Assembly: GCF_000024085.1 (NCBI RefSeq)
Contig: NC_013166.1
Span: forward strand, 744,001 to 808,000
Direction of reading: 5' to 3'
DNA: 64,000 bases
Source: Kangiella koreensis DSM 16069
Lineage (GTDB): Bacteria; Pseudomonadota; Gammaproteobacteria; Enterobacterales; Kangiellaceae
This document shows, piece by piece, positions 47,441 to 55,166 of this stretch (position 1 is its first letter; every line of letters starts with the position of its first letter). A program made the position numbers and the translations under genes. A model generated the notes under the pieces. It made no database searches and was not told the origin of the DNA. It saw nothing but the letters and a program-made list of their open reading frames with translations.

Positions 47441-47802
47441 ATTTTCTGGAACAATACAATTACTGGATCGTCATTATTCTGATGATGAGCGGTTTTTATA
47501 TTGTCATTGCCCATGGCAATCTAATTAAAAAACTGATCGGGCTAACTGTTTTCCAGACCTCGGTTTTTATTCTTTATATCAGTATGAGCAAAGTGACCGC
47601 TGGTACTGCGCCAATTTTAAACGAGGCCTACAAGGTTTATTCAAACCCATTGCCGCATGTATTAATTTTGACCGCGATTGTGGTCGGGATAGCAACCACA
47701 GCATTAGGTTTAGCATTGGTGGTTAGGATCAAAGAAGCTTACGGCTCAGTTGAAGAGGATATGATTCAGGAAAAAGACTTGCAGCAAGAGGGTTCTGAAT
47801 AG
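47437..47802 (+). CDS. mrpC: Mrp-type cation/proton antiporter subunit C (NuoK-like)
   Basis: The 121-residue protein has three helices and the NuoK-like PHVLILTAIVVGIATTALGLAL segment with the MrpC G-N-L-I-K-K-L-I-G start. It overlaps both neighbours (4 bases before, 1 base after). Confidence 0.93.
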   Translation: MNFLEQYNYWIVIILMMSGFYIVIAHGNLIKKLIGLTVFQTSVFILYISMSKVTAGTAPILNEAYKVYSNPLPHVLILTAIVVGIATTALGLALVVRIKEAYGSVEEDMIQEKDLQQEGSE

Positions 47803-49280
47803 TGATAGAGCATTTACCGATACTGCAAGTGATTGTTCCTTTGCTTGCAGCCCCTATTTGTTTGATTTTACGTGAAGCACGATTAGTTCGTTGGTTCACT
47901 TTTATTGCCAGCGCCTTAGCTTTTGTGATCAGCATTTTGTTGCTTCAACAAGTGCAGACTCAAGGAGCCATAAGCTATTCATTAGGCGGTTGGGATGCAC
48001 CGATCGGCATTGAGTATCGCATCGATTTGCTGAATGCTTATCTTTTAATTTTGGTGACATCAATCAGCTCTTTAGCCTTATTGGCTGCCGGGCCAAGCCT
48101 GCGAAAAGAATTAACTGAACGTAAAGAAACCTACTTTTATGTAGCCTATCTTTTATGTCTAACCGGCTTGTTAGGCATTTTAGCTACCGGCGATGCTTTC
48201 AATGTTTTCGTCTTTTTAGAAATATCATCGCTTGCGTCTTACACCATGATTGCTATGGGGCGAGATCGCCGTGCACTATGGGCGTCTTATCAATATTTGA
48301 TCATGGGCACCATCGGAGCGACCTTTATTCTGATTGGTATCGGTCTGATGTACATGATGACCGGCACCTTGAATATGTACGATCTGGCTGAGCGCCTGCC
48401 AGAAGTGCAGCAGACTAAAACAGTATTTACCGCCTTTGCATTTTTCGTGGTCGGTGTTTGCTTAAAGCTGGCGCTTTTTCCACTGCATTTATGGCTACCC
48501 AATGCGTACGCATATGCACCCTCAATTGCCACAGTTTTCCTGGCTGCAACGGCAACTAAAGTAGCCATCTATGTATTACTAAGATTTATTTTCACTGTTT
48601 ATGGTTTTGAGTTTTCATTCTCACACTTGCCATTACAGGAAATCTTAGTTGCACTTGGTTTGATGGGGGTTTTTGCTGCTTCGATCGTGGCCATTTATCA
48701 AGATAACGTGAAGAGGCTGTTTGCCTATTCAAGTGTGGCTCAAATAGGTTACATGATTTTAGGTTTAGGCATTGGTTCGAAAACGGGCTTAACCGCAACT
48801 CTGCTGCATCTGTTTAACCATGCCTTGATGAAAGGTGCCATCTTCCTCGCGTTGGCGGGACTGGTTTATCGCGTGGGCAGTGTCAACCTCAAAGCATTTT
48901 CGGGTCTCGGTAAGCAAATGCCGTGGAGTATGGCTGCTATTGTGGTTGGTGGTTTGAGTTTAATTGGTGTGCCATTAACGGTCGGTTTTGTTAGTAAGTG
49001 GTACCTGGTTCTGGCTTTGTTAGAGTCGAACTGGTGGCCAATTGCTGTCTTGGTATTAATAGGTTCTTTGCTGGCAGTGATTTATGTCTGGCGAATCGTT
49101 GAGGTGGCTTATTTCCGCAAAGCAATGCAAGACAGCGCACCTTACAAAGAAGCACCGTTGATGATTCTGATTCCAACCTGGATTCTGGTGCTTGCCAATA
49201 TTTACTTCGGTATTGACACAAGCTTTACCGTTGGCCTGTCCGAGCAAATTTCTGGAGTCTTGTTTGAGGGTGCGAAATGA
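47802..49280 (+). CDS. Mrp-type antiporter subunit D, first copy (NuoL/M/N-like)
   Basis: The 492-residue membrane protein of the NuoL/M/N family has about 14 helices. It keeps the key glutamate Glu140 (FVFLEISSL) and the key lysine Lys222 (VCLKLALFPLHLWLPNAY), the residues thought to carry ions or protons in MrpD and NuoM. The start is GTG, overlapping the mrpC stop by one base. Of the three D-type genes this is the closest to ordinary MrpD. Confidence 0.93.
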   Translation: MIEHLPILQVIVPLLAAPICLILREARLVRWFTFIASALAFVISILLLQQVQTQGAISYSLGGWDAPIGIEYRIDLLNAYLLILVTSISSLALLAAGPSLRKELTERKETYFYVAYLLCLTGLLGILATGDAFNVFVFLEISSLASYTMIAMGRDRRALWASYQYLIMGTIGATFILIGIGLMYMMTGTLNMYDLAERLPEVQQTKTVFTAFAFFVVGVCLKLALFPLHLWLPNAYAYAPSIATVFLAATATKVAIYVLLRFIFTVYGFEFSFSHLPLQEILVALGLMGVFAASIVAIYQDNVKRLFAYSSVAQIGYMILGLGIGSKTGLTATLLHLFNHALMKGAIFLALAGLVYRVGSVNLKAFSGLGKQMPWSMAAIVVGGLSLIGVPLTVGFVSKWYLVLALLESNWWPIAVLVLIGSLLAVIYVWRIVEVAYFRKAMQDSAPYKEAPLMILIPTWILVLANIYFGIDTSFTVGLSEQISGVLFEGAK

Positions 49281-50797
49281 TTGAACAAAGTGTATTGATG
49301 CAACTAATCATCATTTTGCCGCTACTAGCAATTCCGGGCATTATTGCTTTTGGGAAGTGGCCTAACTTGCGCGAAGCAGTGACCTTGATCTCAGGCGGTT
49401 TATTGCTGATTGCAGTGATTGTGTTTTATCAGAATTTTGATGCGGGGCAAGCAGCTTATGTTCACTGGATTGAACTGCTTCCGGGTTTAGATATCGCCTT
49501 TAGAGCTGAACCGCTTGGTGTCTTATTCAGCATGGTGGCTGGTTCCTTGTGGCTTGTAACTTCGATTTATGCGATTGGATATATGCGCGGCCACGGCGAA
49601 GTCAATCAGACTCGATTCTATGCCTGTTTTGCTGTAGCTATTTCCGCCGTTATGGGCTTGGCTTTTGCCGATAACCTATTCACTTTATTTATCTTTTATG
49701 AAGTTTTGACCCTATCCACTTATCCATTGGTTACCCATGCTGGTACTGAAAAAGCCAAGCAGGGTGGGCGTACTTATTTGTCGATATTGTTGGCAACGTC
49801 TATCGGCTTCTTGCTGTTAGCGATCGTCGGCACCTGGTGGCAGGCAGGTACATTAACCTTTACTCAAGGTGGCGTATTTGACGACAGCACTTCTAAAGTT
49901 GCTGCCAGCGTATTGCTAGTGCTGTTTATTTTTGGCATTGGTAAAGCCGCCATTATGCCATTCCACCGTTGGTTACCAGCAGCAATGGTCGCGCCGACTC
50001 CTGTTAGTGCTTTGCTGCATGCGGTTGCGGTTGTGAAAGCCGGTGTCTTCACGGTGTTAAAAGTATGCGTGTATATCTTTGGCATTGATTTGCTGCGTGA
50101 TATTCCTGCTACTCAATGGTTGCTTTATTTAGCGGCAGCTTCGGTGTTATTGGCTTCATTGGTTGCCATGCGCCAAGACAATCTTAAGAAACGGCTGGCT
50201 TACTCTACCGTCAGCCAATTAGGTTACATCACGATTGGTGCCTTGTTAGCTTCGCAGGCCGGTATTCTCGGCGGTGCCCTCCACATTGTGGCTCATGCTT
50301 TCGGTAAGATCACACTGTTCTTCTGCGCGGGTGCCATTATGGTGGCAGCCCATAAAACTGAGATCAGCGACATGAGAGGGCTGGGCAAAGCCATGCCGAT
50401 TACCATGATTGCATTCTTTATTGGTAGCTTGAGCATTATTGGCCTGCCGCCAGCAGGCGGTGTCTGGAGCAAATGGTATTTATTGATGGGAACTTTAGAC
50501 ACGCATCAATGGGTTGTAATGAGTGTCTTGATGGTCAGTTCTTTGTTGAATATCGCCTATCTGTTACCGATTCCATTGCGTGCGTTCTTCCCGGGGGCTG
50601 GGCCTCAAGGGGCGGATTTCCGCGCGAATGAGAAAGTTATACGAATTGAGAGAGCTCAGATTAAAGAAGCACCCTGGCCATCATTAATCGCTTTGTCTTT
50701 GACAGCAATAATGACGATGGTGTTATTTTTCTGGCCTCATGTGTTTTACGAGCTGGCCGCTTCTCTAGCAGGTTTGTCCGGAGGTATTAATGGCTAA
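49277..50797 (+). CDS. Mrp-type antiporter subunit D, second copy
   Basis: The 506-residue NuoL/M-like membrane protein has Glu142 (FIFYEVLTLSTYPLV) and Lys223 (IGKAAIMPFHRWLPAAM), plus the later KKRLAYSTVSQLGY. It overlaps the first D gene by four bases (ATGA). It is clearly different in sequence from the first copy, so it is a separate subunit rather than a recent duplication. It may be a distinct pump channel. Confidence 0.92.
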   Translation: MIEQSVLMQLIIILPLLAIPGIIAFGKWPNLREAVTLISGGLLLIAVIVFYQNFDAGQAAYVHWIELLPGLDIAFRAEPLGVLFSMVAGSLWLVTSIYAIGYMRGHGEVNQTRFYACFAVAISAVMGLAFADNLFTLFIFYEVLTLSTYPLVTHAGTEKAKQGGRTYLSILLATSIGFLLLAIVGTWWQAGTLTFTQGGVFDDSTSKVAASVLLVLFIFGIGKAAIMPFHRWLPAAMVAPTPVSALLHAVAVVKAGVFTVLKVCVYIFGIDLLRDIPATQWLLYLAAASVLLASLVAMRQDNLKKRLAYSTVSQLGYITIGALLASQAGILGGALHIVAHAFGKITLFFCAGAIMVAAHKTEISDMRGLGKAMPITMIAFFIGSLSIIGLPPAGGVWSKWYLLMGTLDTHQWVVMSVLMVSSLLNIAYLLPIPLRAFFPGAGPQGADFRANEKVIRIERAQIKEAPWPSLIALSLTAIMTMVLFFWPHVFYELAASLAGLSGGING

Positions 50798-51122
50798 GCA
50801 GAATAATACTGAGAAACAGTATTTATTTGATAACCCGAAAAACGTTAAGCGCCTTCTTTATGTGGTGTACGCCATTTGTATTGTCCTGGTGCTATTAGAC
50901 TTTGTCATTCATCGTCACATTTATCATTCATGGGAATCACTGTTCGGTTTTTATGCCATTTATGGATTCGTGGGCTGTGTAGTTCTAGTGTTGGTGGCAA
51001 AGTGGATGCGTACCTTTTTGATGCGCGATGAAGATTATTATGACCGTATTGAATTAAAACAGAATAAAACTCAAAACGAGACCCAAGAGAAGAAAGCAGG
51101 AGGCGAGCATGTGGATGATTGA
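50790..51122 (+). CDS. Small membrane protein of the Mrp operon, unknown function
   Basis: The 110-residue protein has two transmembrane helices (about residues 20-40 and 51-68), a charged N-terminus and a Lys/Gln/Glu-rich cytosolic tail. It overlaps the second D gene by 8 bases and the third by 14, so it is translated with them. I recognise no family. Its position suggests an accessory or assembly subunit specific to this antiporter type. Confidence 0.8.
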   Translation: MAKQNNTEKQYLFDNPKNVKRLLYVVYAICIVLVLLDFVIHRHIYHSWESLFGFYAIYGFVGCVVLVLVAKWMRTFLMRDEDYYDRIELKQNKTQNETQEKKAGGEHVDD

Positions 51123-52800
51123 GATGCCAGCTTTCGCTCCGTTCTTTATTGGTGCGCTGATAGCTTTGTTGACCCAGGGGCGCGTGCGTCAGGCTGTGTT
51201 GCTGATCACTCCGGTTTTAAGTGGTTTGCATTTATTAACAGTACCGGTCGGAACCAGTGTTGGTTTTGAGCTGGCAGGATTTTCGTTAGAAATCTATCGC
51301 GTTGACAAACTTAGCCTGTTGTTCGGGTATATTTTCCATATTGCTGCTTTCCTGGCTATTTTATTCTCCATTCACGTTAAAGACACTTTGCAACAAATCA
51401 GCGGACTTTTGTACGCTGGTAGTGCAATTGGTGCTGTATTTGCCGGCGATTTGCTGACGCTGTTTGTTTTCTGGGAACTGCTGGCCATAACCTCGGTGTT
51501 TTTGATTTGGGCCAGAGGTACTGAGCGCTCCTATGTTGCAGGTATGCGTTATCTGATCATTCAGGTGCTCTCCGGCGTGATTTTATTGGTGGGTATCATT
51601 TTTTACGCTTACCACAAGCAAAGCATCAGCTTTAGTTTGATTGGCCTGGAAGGTACTGCGGGCTGGCTGATTTTTATCGCTTTTGGCATCAAGTGTGCCT
51701 TCCCGATGTTGCACAACTGGTTAACCGATGCCTATCCGGAAGCAACGCCTACCGGAACCGTCTTTTTAAGTGCCTTTACTACGAAAGTTGCGGTGTATGC
51801 GTTGGCGCGTGCCTATCCTGGGACAGAGTTGCTCATATATATCGGTGTGACGATGGCCTGTTTCCCGATTTTCTTCGCCGTTATTGAAAATGATCTTCGT
51901 CGCGTACTGGCCTACAGTATGATCAACCAGATCGGCTTTATGGTGGTCGGTATTGGTATTGGTACAGCATTGGCAGTGAATGGTGCCGTATCACATGCCT
52001 TTAACGATATTCTGTTTAAAGGCCTGTTATTTATGTCGATGGGTGCGGTGTTGCACATGACTGGTAAAATCGATGGTTCTAGGCTGGGTGGTCTGTATAA
52101 GAGCATGCCCAAAACCGCTATTTTGTGTATGGTCGGTGCCGCTTCGATTTCTGCCTTCCCACTGTTCAGCGGCTTCGTCAGTAAATCAATGGTGATGTCA
52201 GCTGCAATTGAAAATGGTTATGGCTGGGCCTGGCTATTGTTGTTATTCTCTGCAGCAGGCGTATTCCACCATGCGGGCATCAAGATCCCATACTTTGCTT
52301 TCTTTGCGCATGATTCAGGCATTCGTACGACCGAGCCACCGAAGAACATGCTGATGGCAATGACTATTTCAGCGGTCTTGTGTATTGCGATTGGCGTCTA
52401 TCCGAACGCTCTCTATCAATTGTTGCCGTTCGATACCGGCTACAATCCTTATGATGCAACACACGTGCTCACTCAGTTGCAGCTTCTGTTCTTCTCTGCA
52501 TTGGCCTTCGTCTGGTTGAATTTGCGTGGCATGTATCCACCAGAGCTACCGTCTGTGAATCTGGATGCTGATTGGTTGTATCGTCGTTTATTCCCAGCAA
52601 CCTTGAAGCCATTACTTAACGGCATGTGGCGTCTGGATGAAGCCTTCAGAGGCTGGTTTATGAACCGCTTAAATGGAGCGCTTGGTATGCTGTCGCGTCA
52701 TGCTCCGGACGGTGTTTTATCAAGAACCCAGCTTTCAGGAAGTATGGTCATCTGGGTCACGATACTGTTGGCGACTTTTCTGATATTAAGTTTTTGGTAG
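51109..52800 (+). CDS. Mrp-type antiporter subunit D, third copy
   Basis: The 563-residue NuoL/M-like membrane protein has Glu123 (LFVFWELLAITSVF) and Lys195 (FGIKCAFPMLHNWL), followed by the RRVLAYSMINQIGF helix. A longer C-terminus (residues 455-563) contains an amphipathic DADWLYRRLFPATLKPLLNGMWRLDEA stretch and a last membrane helix, as in NuoL-type subunits and some Mrp D proteins. AGGAGG precedes ATG 51109. It is the last gene before a terminator. Confidence 0.92.
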   Translation: MWMIEMPAFAPFFIGALIALLTQGRVRQAVLLITPVLSGLHLLTVPVGTSVGFELAGFSLEIYRVDKLSLLFGYIFHIAAFLAILFSIHVKDTLQQISGLLYAGSAIGAVFAGDLLTLFVFWELLAITSVFLIWARGTERSYVAGMRYLIIQVLSGVILLVGIIFYAYHKQSISFSLIGLEGTAGWLIFIAFGIKCAFPMLHNWLTDAYPEATPTGTVFLSAFTTKVAVYALARAYPGTELLIYIGVTMACFPIFFAVIENDLRRVLAYSMINQIGFMVVGIGIGTALAVNGAVSHAFNDILFKGLLFMSMGAVLHMTGKIDGSRLGGLYKSMPKTAILCMVGAASISAFPLFSGFVSKSMVMSAAIENGYGWAWLLLLFSAAGVFHHAGIKIPYFAFFAHDSGIRTTEPPKNMLMAMTISAVLCIAIGVYPNALYQLLPFDTGYNPYDATHVLTQLQLLFFSALAFVWLNLRGMYPPELPSVNLDADWLYRRLFPATLKPLLNGMWRLDEAFRGWFMNRLNGALGMLSRHAPDGVLSRTQLSGSMVIWVTILLATFLILSFW

Positions 52801-52836
52801 CTAATAATTCAGTAATAAGCAGTAATAAACAGTGAT

Positions 52837-52866
52837 AAAAAAAGCCGGCTTGCGCCGGCTTTTTTG
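52837..52866. terminator. Bidirectional rho-independent terminator, end of Mrp operon
   Basis: AAGCCGGC, TTGC loop, GCCGGCTT, A-run before and T-run after. It also faces the convergent minus-strand gene. Three CAGTAATAA-like words (52811-52835) precede it. Confidence 0.93.
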
Positions 52867-52883
52867 TTTGGGCTATTGAAAGC

Positions 52884-54965
52884 CTATTGAACGATAACAA
52901 AGTCTTCTAACTCTGGGCATAAACCTTCCAGTTTTACTTTGTAATGCCAGTCCGCAGTCGTATCACCCATGAACCAGTTGCGTGTATCAAGATACGCGGT
53001 CGAGTTCACGCAGTGTTGTGGCGAAATTCTATAACTACGGCCACTGCCTTTAGGATTGTCATACTCATAAGTAATAACTTCAAACCCTTTACCGATACCA
53101 GGGCCAGTACCTCGGTAGGGGTTGGCAAAGCAGGAAGTAGCAGCTAAGCAAGTGTAATCATCAACTGCGATGGAACCCTTATAGACATGATGGTCGTAGG
53201 TGTCAGATACCGATGTCTTTTCAAGCTTTTTAACATTGGAGTTCAACCAGTTGTAAAGATTAACGCCTGGGTAAGCAGCACTTATTGCTCCAGTCGTGTA
53301 AGCCAAAGGATGCTCACAATCTGCCCATTGTCGTGTATTACGACAGGCATCCATAGCAGTGCTGATTTCTATCTGTGAGCTGCCACATTGGCCTGGAGTG
53401 CTTCTATCGTAATCACTCCATGGTGAACAGCGCTCGGTATGTTGAACACTGATGTTAGCCCAGCGGCGCATTTGAGCTAGTGGTCCTTGATTACCAGTAA
53501 AATCAGCAAAAATAGCAGAGTGAGGATAATTGCTATAAGCAGAAGGCCTAACATATTGGCGAGTGGAGAACTCAACCGCTGCCCAATTGCTGGAATTGGT
53601 ACCTTGTAAGAACTGGTTATATTTGTCAACAACATTAGCGGGAGTCACGCTGGCAGATAAACCCTCTGGGCCACCGACTTGCGAAGCGCTAATGCTAACC
53701 TGTAGGTTTTCAAGAAGAATTTCCAACTCGCTATTTGATGAAGCTGCACCGTTAGCGTTGAATACATCACCTAGTTTTAAACCAAGCTGACCTTTCTTTT
53801 GTTCACGCTCTGTATAGCTGTATTTCTTGGAGTCAAAGGAGAACACTAGATAAAGTGCTGAACCAACGTTGGCACCATCAATAAAGGCATCGCCACAGAA
53901 CTCTCTGAAGTCTGCTTTAGCATCGTCATCATTAGGTGACAACATATTGTTGGTGAAGTCTGGGTCGATTGGATCGGCAGAAGTTGTCAAGCGCCAGTTT
54001 TCCTCACGATTCACGATTTTTACGACAAAACGAATCGTGTCATGATCAGAAATAGACTCAACAAAGCGAGACTTCTCTCCAGACACGCCGAGACTCAGAT
54101 CATCGCCTGTAAAACCAACTTTGGCCGAAGCTGACACATCAAGTAATTCTGCCAGGTGATCATTGTTTTCCACATAATCCACGTTAAATGTTACAGGCTC
54201 GTATGGAGTATTTTGAGTGATTTGAAAGTTTGCCTGATCAACATCGAGACAGGTTTGTTTCAAAGAACCTCGAATAAGATCATAGCCATCACCAAGGTAG
54301 AATCGTTCACCTGAACTGGTGGTAGAAAAAGTTGCACTGCTTGAGACATCATCTCTAATCAAAGCTGATTTGTAGCTATCAGCAGAAGATTTATAGGCCG
54401 TAGCTTTTTGATCAATATTGGAAAGGAAGCTGTATTCAGCATAAAGGTTTGGACGTGGTTGATAATTGACCATCATCTTGTCGCTATAACGATAGCTACT
54501 ACAGCCTTTACTATTACATGATCTGACTCTGTAACGCTTCATCGCTTTACCAGAAGAAACAGAGAAATATTTACTTGTGCCGTAACCGTCATAAACTTTT
54601 GACCAGCTACCGTTATTGGTTTGTTGATAAAGTTCATTGCGTACAGAGTAACCATAGCCGTTACCGCTACTCCAGGTCACACGATAATTACTGTCATTGG
54701 TATACACAGGAGTTTTTATAGAGCCGGGTGTTCCTGGTGGGTAGTAAGGGCCTGTCGAGCCGCCACCGCCGCCATCACAATCATCAATCGGTTCAATACG
54801 ATTGATGCTTGGGTTTTGAATACTGACAGGTTCTAAGCATGGTTCTATAAGCTGAGGGGAAGCTTTTTGGTTTAGTGCTTCTTTGTCTTTTGCATATAGT
54901 TCAGGTGAACCTGACCACAATATTGGCAATAGACACGCCATGGTGAGATATTTATAACTTTTCAT
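52884..54965 (-). CDS. Large exported protein with fibronectin-like and putative MACPF-like domains
   Basis: The 693-residue protein has a signal peptide (about residues 1-25), a CDGGGGGS linker and an FN3-like domain (about 78-165). From residue 220 LGDGYDLIRGSLKQTC is followed at 352-369 by FREFCGDAFIDGANVGS, which aligns position by position with the MACPF signature (Y/W-G-T-H-F-I, four residues, L-G-G), as Cys-Gly-Asp-Ala-Phe-Ile...Val-Gly-Ser. LQVSISASQVGG follows at 421-432, as expected. The last 190 residues are rich in paired cysteines, apparently a separate disulfide-bonded domain. Pore formation is inferred only. Shine-Dalgarno GAGGAAGG precedes the ATG. Confidence 0.6.
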   Translation of the reverse strand: MKSYKYLTMACLLPILWSGSPELYAKDKEALNQKASPQLIEPCLEPVSIQNPSINRIEPIDDCDGGGGGSTGPYYPPGTPGSIKTPVYTNDSNYRVTWSSGNGYGYSVRNELYQQTNNGSWSKVYDGYGTSKYFSVSSGKAMKRYRVRSCNSKGCSSYRYSDKMMVNYQPRPNLYAEYSFLSNIDQKATAYKSSADSYKSALIRDDVSSSATFSTTSSGERFYLGDGYDLIRGSLKQTCLDVDQANFQITQNTPYEPVTFNVDYVENNDHLAELLDVSASAKVGFTGDDLSLGVSGEKSRFVESISDHDTIRFVVKIVNREENWRLTTSADPIDPDFTNNMLSPNDDDAKADFREFCGDAFIDGANVGSALYLVFSFDSKKYSYTEREQKKGQLGLKLGDVFNANGAASSNSELEILLENLQVSISASQVGGPEGLSASVTPANVVDKYNQFLQGTNSSNWAAVEFSTRQYVRPSAYSNYPHSAIFADFTGNQGPLAQMRRWANISVQHTERCSPWSDYDRSTPGQCGSSQIEISTAMDACRNTRQWADCEHPLAYTTGAISAAYPGVNLYNWLNSNVKKLEKTSVSDTYDHHVYKGSIAVDDYTCLAATSCFANPYRGTGPGIGKGFEVITYEYDNPKGSGRSYRISPQHCVNSTAYLDTRNWFMGDTTADWHYKVKLEGLCPELEDFVIVQ

Positions 54966-55166
54966 GATTTAATGACCTTCCTCTGTTTGTGAATTAAGCT
55001 TCAAAACAGTGGCATAAATCAGCAAAAGAAGGTTGATGACGTTGTGATATTTAGTTGATTGTAATCTAATAGCAACCTAATAATATTATTAAAAAACTAG
55101 TAAATTCTTTATTTAACAATAACTTATTTTTAATCATCATATAGCAAAGAGAGCAGTCTAAGAGTC
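54966..55166. promoter_or_regulatory. AT-rich divergent promoter region with 14-bp palindrome
   Basis: The 201-base gap between the exported protein (minus) and the membrane-bound regulator (plus) is very AT-rich and holds TAATAATATTATTA at 55078-55091, a perfect palindrome. It is the natural binding place for the CadC/ToxR-type regulator encoded alongside. No promoter could be placed firmly. Confidence 0.4.
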
